From assembly GCA_947057405.1 (NCBI GenBank), contig CAMSEJ010000012.1, positions 1-15,642 on the forward strand: a DNA stretch of 15,642 nt, in the 5' to 3' direction. This document shows, piece after piece, positions 1-6,720 of this stretch. Positions within the stretch are counted from its first letter, which is position 1. Each line of letters begins with the position of its first letter. The position numbers and the translations under genes were made by a program. A model generated the notes under the pieces. The model was not told the origin of the DNA and did no database searches. It worked only from the letters and a program-made list of their open reading frames with translations. This stretch comes from an uncultured Roseburia sp. GTDB taxonomy: Bacteria; Bacillota; Clostridia; Lachnospirales; Lachnospiraceae.

Positions 1-48
1 CGAGATCATGCCATGTGACTGGAGTTCAGACGTGTGCTCTTCCGATCT
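1..48. other. Illumina sequencing adapter (not genomic)
   Basis: Bases 15-48 match the 34-base Illumina TruSeq read-2 adapter (begins GTGACTGGAG, ends CTTCCGATCT). Bases 1-6 (CGAGAT) match the end of the P7 flow-cell oligo, and the eight bases between them, CATGCCAT, sit exactly where the i7 index goes. The malQ reading frame starts directly at base 49. This is untrimmed library adapter left at a contig end. It should be masked, and the contig end should not be read as a biological junction. Confidence 0.98.
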
Positions 49-243
49 GTTGCCCGCAAAGCTGGAAAAGGACTGGTAGGGCGAATCCCCGTAGCTGGTA
101 GGATTAATCGGCAGAATCTGCCAGTATGACTGGCCCGCTTCCGCCAGAAAATTGACAAACCGTTTTGCCTCCCTGCCCATGGTACCGATGCCGTATTGGG
201 ACGGGAGGGATGAAATATGCATTAATATTCCGCTTGTTCTCAT
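49..243 (-). CDS. malQ: 4-alpha-glucanotransferase (amylomaltase), N-terminal 65 codons only
   Basis: This is the N-terminus of a GH77 4-alpha-glucanotransferase, the cytoplasmic enzyme that transfers maltodextrin segments between alpha-1,4-glucans. The 65 visible residues carry the family's opening pattern: GILMHISSLPSQYGIG near residue 5, then EAGQSYWQILPINPTSYGDS, and SPYQSFSSFAGN up to the break. MalQ proteins usually run to about 500 residues, so nearly 90 percent is missing. The cut is made by the adapter at base 48, not by a stop codon. The ATG at 243-241 is preceded by AGGAGA at a normal distance. The gene lies 44 bases downstream of the acetyltransferase and is probably in the same transcript. 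The family call is firm; nothing can be said about the catalytic residues, which lie beyond the break. Confidence 0.93.
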
Positions 244-251
244 AATTACCA

Positions 252-257
252 TCTCCT
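252..257 (-). promoter_or_regulatory. Ribosome binding site of malQ
   Basis: AGGAGA reads on the minus strand eight bases before the ATG at 243. It fixes the start of the truncated malQ frame, whose first residues also match the family N-terminus. Confidence 0.75.
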
Positions 258-270
258 AATCTGATTTTTC

Positions 271-301
271 TCACGGGAGCCTGACGGCTATTGCCCTGTG
301 A
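271..301 (-). other. Imperfect hairpin across the acetyltransferase stop codon
   Basis: The arms TCAC-GGG (271-277) and CCC-T-GTGA (294-301) pair with one bulged base. Inside them AGCC (278-281) pairs with GGCT (286-289) around a TGAC loop, with a four-base bulge on one side. On the minus-strand transcript the stem is followed by GAAAAAUC, not a U-run, so it does not fit a standard intrinsic terminator. It could stabilise or process the mRNA between the acetyltransferase gene and malQ, or be chance. Confidence 0.35.
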
Positions 302-905
302 GGGTCCCGCCGATTTTTCTGTCCTTAAAATAAAATTGCTCGTCATGTTCATTGATTTCACGCAGCACCCTGCACGGAGCGCCGACTGCCACGACATTCG
401 ACGGAAGATCCCTTGTCACTACGCTGCCCGCGCCTACCACTACATTGTCGCCGATGGTGACTCCCGGCAGAATAAGCGCTCCTGCGCCGATCCAGCAGTT
501 TTCCCCGATCCGGACGGGAGCGTTGTACTGGTAGCCCTGCCTGCGCAGCCTGGGAAGAATAGGATGACCTGCGGTAGCAACCGTAACATTTGGCCCGAAC
601 ATCGTATGATCGCCCACATAAATATGGGTGTCGTCCACAAGCGTCAGATGAAAATTGGCATATATATTGTTTCCGAAATGAACGTGGCCTCCCCCGAAAT
701 TCGTATAAAGCGGCGGTTCAATATAGCATCCTTCCCCGATGTCTGCAAACATTTCCTTTAACAGCTCGTTTCTGCGTGCCATTTGCGCGGGCCGCGTTGC
801 ATTAAAATCATACAGCCGATCCAGCCGTTTTAACTGTTCGTCCAGAATCTCCGGATCGTTCGGCAGATAAAGCTCGCCTGTATGCATCTTGTCTTTCATG
901 CTCAT
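288..905 (-). CDS. maa: Maltose/galactoside O-acetyltransferase-like enzyme (left-handed beta-helix)
   Basis: A 205-residue hexapeptide-repeat acetyltransferase of the Maa/LacA/NodL group, which moves acetyl from acetyl-CoA to a sugar hydroxyl in the cytoplasm. Residues 1-60 are the family's helical N-terminal domain (MHTGELYLPNDPEI, then LLKEMF near 50). Residues 60-185 are the beta-helix with I/V-G-x-x repeats such as IGENCWIGAGALILPGVTIG. The likely catalytic histidine is H114 in the TAGHP motif, and the AVGAPCRVLREI coenzyme A-side ending is intact. Length is normal (about 185-205). The frame stays open 26 codons upstream, but ATG 905 has AGAGGA nine bases before it and gives the usual N-terminus, so I chose it. 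It sits 25 bases after the VOC gene and 44 before malQ. The real acceptor sugar is unknown; the maltose label is by family only. Confidence 0.9.
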   Translation of the reverse strand: MSMKDKMHTGELYLPNDPEILDEQLKRLDRLYDFNATRPAQMARRNELLKEMFADIGEGCYIEPPLYTNFGGGHVHFGNNIYANFHLTLVDDTHIYVGDHTMFGPNVTVATAGHPILPRLRRQGYQYNAPVRIGENCWIGAGALILPGVTIGDNVVVGAGSVVTRDLPSNVVAVGAPCRVLREINEHDEQFYFKDRKIGGTLTGQ

Positions 906-914
906 TTTATCAAA

Positions 915-920
915 TCCTCT
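915..920 (-). promoter_or_regulatory. Ribosome binding site deciding the maa start
   Basis: AGAGGA on the minus strand, nine bases before the ATG at 905. The upstream in-frame start at 983 lies inside the VOC gene and would add 26 residues with no family match. Confidence 0.7.
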
Positions 921-930
921 TTTTTCCCGA

Positions 931-1311
931 TTAAATTGTAATCTCAATGCGGTTGCCTTCTTTGTCCTCAATGACGCTTTCATAATACCCGTCTCCGGTC
1001 AGCCGCGGCTCACTGAAAACGGTATATCCGTCCGCCCGCAAACGCCCGGTCAGCCGATCGACCGCTTCCTTCGAGCCTGCATGAAACGCAATATGCGCAT
1101 AGCCTGCCGTCCGGCTGTCCCTGCTTCGTTCTAAGCCGGGCAGGTTCATCAGCTCAAGCCGCGCTCCGTCCGAAAAAGATACAAAATAAGAAGAAAACCC
1201 GGTTTTGTCATTGTGGTAGAAATCCCCTGCCGTGCCTTCAAAATACGTCTCAAAAAACGCCTTCCCGCCTTCCAGATCCTGTACGTATAAAGCGATGTGA
1301 TCGATTGTCAT
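931..1311 (-). CDS. VOC / glyoxalase-fold metalloprotein
   Basis: A 126-residue single-unit vicinal oxygen chelate protein (glyoxalase I / bleomycin resistance / dioxygenase superfamily). The fold's two beta-alpha-beta-beta-beta halves are visible: MTIDHIALYVQDLEGGKAFF at the start and AGYAHIAFHAGSKEAVD near residue 69. Candidate metal ligands are H5, E53 (RLELMN), H73 (AHIAF) and E123 (NRIEIT), which is the glyoxalase-like His/Glu set, so it is probably a metal enzyme rather than a drug-binding protein. The substrate cannot be read from the sequence. ATG 1311 gives the standard MxIDHIAL opening with AGGAGG ten bases upstream; ATG 1317 (two residues longer, four-base spacing) is also possible. 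Its ribosome binding site directly follows the kinase stop codon, so translation is probably coupled. Confidence 0.88.
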   Translation of the reverse strand: MTIDHIALYVQDLEGGKAFFETYFEGTAGDFYHNDKTGFSSYFVSFSDGARLELMNLPGLERSRDSRTAGYAHIAFHAGSKEAVDRLTGRLRADGYTVFSEPRLTGDGYYESVIEDKEGNRIEITI

Positions 1312-1321
1312 CCTCATCTTA

Positions 1322-1330
1322 CCTCCTCTA
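1322..1330 (-). promoter_or_regulatory. Stop codon of the kinase fused to the VOC gene's ribosome binding site
   Basis: The minus strand reads TAGAGGAGG: TAG (1330-1328) ends the kinase and the same bases lead straight into AGGAGG (1327-1322). A ribosome finishing the kinase covers the initiation site of the VOC gene. The same arrangement recurs at 8119-8127 between the Hsp70 and J-protein genes. Confidence 0.75.
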
Positions 1331-4300
1331 TTTTTCAAAAATTACCATTTTCAGTGTCCGGTACAGTTTTTCCACATCCACCGGCTTAGACAAATGACCG
1401 TTCATTCCGCACTCTACCGATTTCTTCAAATCATCGTCGAATGCATTCGCCGACATCGCCACAATCGGTATCCGGTGGCAGTCTTCACGTTCCATCCCGC
1501 GGATGGTGCGCGTCGCTTCCAGTCCGTCCATTACCGGCATCATAATATCCATCAAAACCACATCGTATGTCCCGGGCGCCGTGTTTTTAATCCGCTCCAC
1601 CGCCTCGGCCCCGTTGTACACGCAGTCCACGTCAAAGCCACGCTCTTCCAAAAGGCACTGCGCAATTTCCGCATTCAGCTCGTTGTCTTCTACTACGAGC
1701 ACCCGGCGTCCGTCAAACGAAACGGCTTCTTCTACGGTTTCCGCTTCCGTATCTTCTCCCAGGATAAGCGGGATGACAAAGCCAAATGTACTGCCTTCCC
1801 CGGGCTCGCTTTCGATCTGAATGTTGCTCCCCATCATCTGTACCAGTCGGTTGCTGATCGAAAGCCCAAGCCCGGTTCCCTGCTGTTTGGACGGATTTGC
1901 AGACGCCTGTTCAAAGGAGCGGAATACCCGGTCCTGATCCTCCTTTGCAATCCCAATCCCCGTATCGGACACCGAAAACAGAACCGAAACCCGGTTTCCG
2001 TCGCCGGACTGCTCCTGCACCGAAAGGATTACTTTCCCCCATTCCGGCGTAAACTTTACCGCATTGCCGAGCAGATTAATTAACACCTGGCTGATCCGCA
2101 TCCGGTCCGCCAGAAACCAGCTGTGGCTCATCCGGATATTTTGCACATAATCAATCTGCTTTGCAGCTGCCTGCGGCAGAATCAGCTCGCCGATGGTTTC
2201 CAGCATTTCATGGATATTAAAATTGCACGGCTCCAGCTTCATCTTGCCGCTTTCGATTTTGGACATATCCAGAATATCGTTAATCAATCCCAGCAGATAA
2301 TCCGAAGAGGACTGGATCTTCTGTAAGCAGTCGATAACCCTCTCCCGGCTCTGATCCGGCTGCAGGGCAATCGCCGTCATACCGATAATGCCGTTCATCG
2401 GTGTACGGATTTCATGGCTCATCCGGGACAAAAACTCGGATTTTGCTTTGCTGGCAATGTCGTGCTGCTGCTGATTCAGCTGGCCTTCCGCTACCCTGCC
2501 AAGCTCTGCCAGATCCTGGCAGCATTCGGGATCTTCTGTCAATTCCGGCAAAATGCCCAGAATACAGATGTTCCCTACATAGTTCCCGCTGTCATACATC
2601 GGCAGGACAACGCCGGATTCTCCCGCTTCGATGCCCAAAAAGCACCGGATGACCGGTTTTTTGCTGTCCTCCTTTGAAACAAAACGCACTTCTTTTCGGC
2701 CAAGCCACTGAAAAAACGCTTCCTTTTCCTCTTCTTTATACTTCCTTACGGTTTCTTTCGTTCCGTTTTTGTCCCTGTGCCACTGACAGCTGATGTAATT
2801 GGAGTTAAAATCCGCCCGAAGCAGGGATACCAGTACGCCCTCTGCCTGATAAAACCTGCCTATTTTGCGGATCATAAGCATCATCTGGGCAGAGAAACTG
2901 CCCCCTTTCCCAAACAGATTCAAAGCAACGGATACCAGGCCGATCTCTTCGCCGTAACCTGCGCTGTGGACATCGCGCCCCTGCAGGGCGGGAAGCGCTG
3001 TGCGCTTATCCCTGGGAATATCCCGGTAAAAAATATCCGTACCCATGTCGTCGGAAACCGCAATCCTGCGCGCCATCTTTGCCATGCGGATCAGTTCCTC
3101 CGTACCCTGTCCCGCTTCTGCACAGGCAAGGCCCGCATACATATCCACGCAAAAAAGGTCTGTCCCAAAACATGCCGCAGTCTTTGCGGACAGCTCCTTA
3201 ACAAGCTCCGCCGCCTGCTTTTTCGTATAGCCTCCCAGCCACAGCACAAATTCGTCGCCGTTTAAGCGGAATGCCACCGTCGTATGGCTTTTTTTGCCGC
3301 AGAATTTTTCGCAGCAATCCTTTATGAGGCCGCCGAATTCTTCCAGTATCATATCGGAAAATACAATCCCGTATTTGGTGCCGGATTCCTTTATGCCGTC
3401 CAAAAACAGATTGACCATAACGCCTTTCTGCAAAACGCTGCGGCACTCCCTGACGCGCTTTATTCCGGCGCCGAACAGGTAAAGCCCGGTCACGCTGTCC
3501 GTTTCGTTTGCACGAAGCTGCCTGACCTCTTTTTCTTTCTGCTCCTGGATATCTCGGATGCTTCCGACGAGCTTGCGTTTTCTGCCGTCCGTGTCATAAA
3601 CCGCATTTCCCGTCAGCGCCACCCATCTGTAATCCGTATCCGCCGGCCATTTCAAACGAAACTCCGCCGTCATCTTATCGTTTTGCCCAAGCATGGCGGC
3701 GACCGCCTCCCTGCGGTCCTCCTCGAAAATATAATCCGGATTAATAAAGCAGTCTCCGTGCGCATCGCATTTCCACTGCCCGCTCATGGATTTATGGTTG
3801 ACAATATCGAGCATATGGTGTTCCAGATCAAACGCGAAGAAGATATCCTTAGAGGATTCCAGAGCAATCCGGTAGCGTTCCTTTTCTTCCAGCAGAATGT
3901 TTTCCGACTCCTTCTGCCGGTTGGTCAGATCCTTTACAACCTCGTACAATGCGTCTATTTCAAAGATATTGGAAGGCTTAAACTCCGAAATCCCTGCACT
4001 TCCCCGGCTGATGCACTGCATTAACTGCCCGACCGGCTTCGTTAAATACCTGACCAGAAAATAAATGCCGAGCACTCCGAATGCCAGACCCAGAAAAACT
4101 GCCGCAAGCATCCACAGATACAGACGGCGGCTCATTCCAAACAAATCCTCCTCCGTATTCAGGCCTAAAAGCACCCAGTCCGTGTGCGCATAGGGTGCGT
4201 TATTGCTGTACAGCTTTAACGGGCAGACGACAGCGTATATCCCGCTCTGACCGGCATAAAGCACCTTAGAGAGGCTTTCGTATGCGGTTTCCTGTAAGGA

Positions 4301-5245
4301 AAACGTATCCCCGCCAGACTGCAGCGTACCGGAGAGCAGCCCTTCGCCAAGCAGCGGCAGATAACTGCCGTCCGCTTCCCTTGCCGCAAGCAGGTACCCT
4401 GACTGCCTGGCATCGTTGAGCTCCTCAGCGGGCAGGTAGCCGCGCAGGATCTTAGCGGAAATCTCCACGCCGATCACACCGTATACAACCCCCTCCAGAC
4501 GAAGCGGCAGGGAATAGGTGATCATCTCGTAAGAACCTGCCGCCCCTTTTTCCAGAGAAAACGGCAAAGACCAGTATCCCAAATCCTTTGTATCCGCATC
4601 CGCATATTCCCTTCCCGCCCTCCACGGTTCATAAAAGGCATATTCGGTACGATCTTTTCCCTGGCCGGCCATATGAAACCTGGTCGTCCAGTTCGTATCC
4701 AGAGGTATATTCCACTGCCTCGAAAGATTCTTGCTCCCCCGTTCCAGCAGCAGATCCGAATAATTGGCAGGATTTGTGACCGGATCGGAATCCCGGATAT
4801 AAAATCCGTTGTATTCCGCCGCTGCCTGCGGATCCGTTCCGGTTAACACAAAGAAAATACCTGTTGTGGTATTGTTTGAAAGAACCGAAAGGCATTCCTC
4901 AAACACCTGCTCCAAAAACCTGTTTTTCTGCTCGTCCGAAGCAAAAAAACCATCCAGATCCAGATTTTCGCGTTCCAAAAACCGCTGCAGGGCCTGCGTG
5001 AGGGTTTCTTCCTGTTCCCCCACCGCTGCCCAGCGCTGGTTCATGTCATTTTGCAGGATGACCTTTCTGTTTTCCACTAGCCGGCTCATCATGCTGCCTG
5101 AATATTCCTCAAGTGTCCCGGCAATCCGCTTCGTCACCAGCGTACCCATTGTAATTATGCTCTGTATCAGCATAATTGCAATCAAAGGAATCAGAAACAT
5201 CCTGAATATGGTTGTTTTTTTCCTTGTTTGACGTTTGCTTCCCAT
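1328..5245 (-). CDS. Hybrid sensor histidine kinase (sensor-PAS-degenerate GGDEF-GAF-HisKA-HATPase-receiver)
   Basis: A 1305-residue membrane-bound hybrid histidine kinase. Segments: TM1 about 13-36; extracellular sensor about 37-374 (Cache-like by position and pattern); TM2 about 375-400; short HAMP-like linker; PAS about 455-570; GGDEF-like domain about 575-735; GAF-like domain about 770-915; HisKA with phospho-acceptor H944 in SHEIRTP; HATPase with N1061, DTGIGIA (1094-1100) and GTGLGL (1123-1128); receiver about 1180-1300 with E1186/D1187, phospho-acceptor D1233, S1265 and K1287. All phospho-relay residues are present. The GGDEF domain reads NGDEF (662-666) and its metal-binding DxD site is altered (NLFLDG), so cyclase activity is unlikely. 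No DNA-binding domain is attached and no partner regulator lies nearby. ATG 5245 follows the binding-protein stop by one base and has AGGGA upstream; a GTG five codons earlier is the alternative. Confidence 0.93.
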   Translation of the reverse strand: MGSKRQTRKKTTIFRMFLIPLIAIMLIQSIITMGTLVTKRIAGTLEEYSGSMMSRLVENRKVILQNDMNQRWAAVGEQEETLTQALQRFLERENLDLDGFFASDEQKNRFLEQVFEECLSVLSNNTTTGIFFVLTGTDPQAAAEYNGFYIRDSDPVTNPANYSDLLLERGSKNLSRQWNIPLDTNWTTRFHMAGQGKDRTEYAFYEPWRAGREYADADTKDLGYWSLPFSLEKGAAGSYEMITYSLPLRLEGVVYGVIGVEISAKILRGYLPAEELNDARQSGYLLAAREADGSYLPLLGEGLLSGTLQSGGDTFSLQETAYESLSKVLYAGQSGIYAVVCPLKLYSNNAPYAHTDWVLLGLNTEEDLFGMSRRLYLWMLAAVFLGLAFGVLGIYFLVRYLTKPVGQLMQCISRGSAGISEFKPSNIFEIDALYEVVKDLTNRQKESENILLEEKERYRIALESSKDIFFAFDLEHHMLDIVNHKSMSGQWKCDAHGDCFINPDYIFEEDRREAVAAMLGQNDKMTAEFRLKWPADTDYRWVALTGNAVYDTDGRKRKLVGSIRDIQEQKEKEVRQLRANETDSVTGLYLFGAGIKRVRECRSVLQKGVMVNLFLDGIKESGTKYGIVFSDMILEEFGGLIKDCCEKFCGKKSHTTVAFRLNGDEFVLWLGGYTKKQAAELVKELSAKTAACFGTDLFCVDMYAGLACAEAGQGTEELIRMAKMARRIAVSDDMGTDIFYRDIPRDKRTALPALQGRDVHSAGYGEEIGLVSVALNLFGKGGSFSAQMMLMIRKIGRFYQAEGVLVSLLRADFNSNYISCQWHRDKNGTKETVRKYKEEEKEAFFQWLGRKEVRFVSKEDSKKPVIRCFLGIEAGESGVVLPMYDSGNYVGNICILGILPELTEDPECCQDLAELGRVAEGQLNQQQHDIASKAKSEFLSRMSHEIRTPMNGIIGMTAIALQPDQSRERVIDCLQKIQSSSDYLLGLINDILDMSKIESGKMKLEPCNFNIHEMLETIGELILPQAAAKQIDYVQNIRMSHSWFLADRMRISQVLINLLGNAVKFTPEWGKVILSVQEQSGDGNRVSVLFSVSDTGIGIAKEDQDRVFRSFEQASANPSKQQGTGLGLSISNRLVQMMGSNIQIESEPGEGSTFGFVIPLILGEDTEAETVEEAVSFDGRRVLVVEDNELNAEIAQCLLEERGFDVDCVYNGAEAVERIKNTAPGTYDVVLMDIMMPVMDGLEATRTIRGMEREDCHRIPIVAMSANAFDDDLKKSVECGMNGHLSKPVDVEKLYRTLKMVIFEK

Positions 5246-5246
5246 T

Positions 5247-6707
5247 TTATCCCTGCTCACCGGCTGCCGTATTTAATGCGTCACAGAATGACTGGTACCA
5301 CTGTTCAAATGCTTCGTCCGTTACAAACGCCGCGGCCGCCTCTTCAAGCCTCTGGCCCTGGCTCAGCGCTTCTTTTACGCGCTCCCGATCCGCGGCCGCC
5401 TGATCCGAAAGATGGTACTCCAGCACCTTCCTTACTGCGGAACCGTTCTCGAAGCTCCGGTTCGTATACAGGGAAATCCGATCCATTGCCCCGAACGCAA
5501 CCTCCAGGCAGTCATACGTCTTCGGCGCCACCTCAAGCTGTTTGTCCGCAATGACCTGATCCAGCTTTTCAATACTGCCCGCCCCGATCCGTACCGGCAG
5601 GTAGCCGGACACGCTCCCAAACTGCAGGTTGTTCTCTGCCTGCGTAAACCATTTTAAAAACTCCACCGCGGCATATTCCCGCTGCTCGTCCGATTTGCTT
5701 ACGACCATGCCTGCCCCCTGCTGTACGGCAATATGCTCCCCGCCTTCAAAAACGGGCGCTTCCGTAACAATATAGTCAATCGCGTAGCTGTCATCGTCCT
5801 TTTCCACCTGATCCGGAAAATACATGGCGGAGGCGGTAGAACCCGTATAAGCCAGCAAATCACCTGTTTTGACGTCATCGGAGCGAAAAGAACCATATGC
5901 CCCAAAATATCCCTTTACCATCGGCACGTAATAGTTTTCCCAAAGCCGGCGCAGCTCCTCCTTCGGTACGTTTAAGGTCATTTTGCCGTTTTCCACCGCA
6001 AAAATCTCCACGCCCAGCTGCTTCATTCCGATAATAAAATAATTTGCCATGGCATCCCTGCCGTAAAATGCCCTGCCGTCTTCCGGCACATCGGGCGTCT
6101 GCGCATCCGTCCATTCGTAATAGGCCTTTGCCGCCGCAGCAACTCCTTCAATGGTCTCTAAATCCGTCAAAGACATGCCGGTATCCTTTGCAAACGGTTC
6201 CCAGTCTGTCGTGTTGAGCATCATAATTTCGGTGGATTTTGCCGTCGGAAAAATCCGCAGCGTACCGTCGGCGGCAATGCAGCCTTCTTCGATATAAGAA
6301 TCCACATACTCAGACAGCTCTTCCTCACTTAAATATTCCGAGAGATTGGCAAGCGCGCCGGACTGCTCGACTTCATAAGCGGTATCCGCATACGAGGAAA
6401 AGATATCCGGCATGGCGTCCGCTCCCACTTCCCCGTTGATGGATGCCCGCACGGCCGTTTCCAGATCGGAAACAGAACCCTGGCTGTAGCCCTGTACATA
6501 AATTCCTTTTTCTTTCCCTGCCGTTTCGTTAAATTCTTTTACCAGCGCATCAAACGCCGTCTGCTGGGAACCGTTATAATAGTGCCAGACGGTCAGTGAT
6601 ATCGGATCGTTTGGATCTAACGGACTGTTGCTGCCGCATCCGGATATCCCGGATGCCATGGCGGCAAACAGGCAGATGCCGATTGCGGTTTTTCCTGAAT
6701 TTTTCAT
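5247..6707 (-). CDS. Extracellular solute-binding lipoprotein, family 1 (sugar type)
   Basis: A 486-residue ABC-type solute-binding protein of the sugar-binding family 1. The N-terminus is a lipoprotein signal: K-rich start, hydrophobic stretch 8-20, lipobox ISGC with C24 as the lipidated cysteine. The mature part starts PISLTVWHYYNGSQQTAFD and carries the class's VxxF-x-K-WFTQ segment (EFLKWFTQAENN) and a GSVSGYLPVR motif. Length is typical for the family. No permease or ATPase gene accompanies it. Instead its TAA is followed after one base by the ATG of the hybrid kinase, which suggests it captures a sugar or oligosaccharide outside the cell and presents it to the kinase sensor; a role with a shared transporter elsewhere is the alternative. 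AGGGG lies five bases before the ATG, and the J-protein gene ends 13 bases upstream. Confidence 0.92.
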   Translation of the reverse strand: MKNSGKTAIGICLFAAMASGISGCGSNSPLDPNDPISLTVWHYYNGSQQTAFDALVKEFNETAGKEKGIYVQGYSQGSVSDLETAVRASINGEVGADAMPDIFSSYADTAYEVEQSGALANLSEYLSEEELSEYVDSYIEEGCIAADGTLRIFPTAKSTEIMMLNTTDWEPFAKDTGMSLTDLETIEGVAAAAKAYYEWTDAQTPDVPEDGRAFYGRDAMANYFIIGMKQLGVEIFAVENGKMTLNVPKEELRRLWENYYVPMVKGYFGAYGSFRSDDVKTGDLLAYTGSTASAMYFPDQVEKDDDSYAIDYIVTEAPVFEGGEHIAVQQGAGMVVSKSDEQREYAAVEFLKWFTQAENNLQFGSVSGYLPVRIGAGSIEKLDQVIADKQLEVAPKTYDCLEVAFGAMDRISLYTNRSFENGSAVRKVLEYHLSDQAAADRERVKEALSQGQRLEEAAAAFVTDEAFEQWYQSFCDALNTAAGEQG

Positions 6708-6720
6708 AGTTTCCCCTTTC

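Noticed and set aside
1..60. Sharp change of sequence at base 49 as a possible mobile-element or prophage junction
   Set aside because: The left side is Illumina adapter, so the junction is technical.
3245..3262. Active diguanylate cyclase in the kinase
   Set aside because: NGDEF signature together with loss of the first metal-binding aspartate makes activity unlikely; kept as a finding about a degenerate domain instead.
3284..4024. Plus-strand open frame of 246 codons (and another at 1394-2083)
   Set aside because: They lie wholly opposite the hybrid kinase, have no ribosome binding site or family pattern, and show the His/Arg-rich, low-complexity look of antisense shadows in a GC-biased gene.
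5246..5260. GTG start for the kinase at 5260
   Set aside because: It would overlap the binding-protein gene by 14 bases and has no clear ribosome binding site; ATG 5245 has AGGGA upstream and a one-base gap.
5331..5400. Direct repeat CGCGGCCGCC at 5331-5340 and 5391-5400
   Set aside because: Both copies encode alanine runs (EAAAAF and QAAAD) in the binding protein, so codon use explains them; spacing and flanks show no repeat unit.
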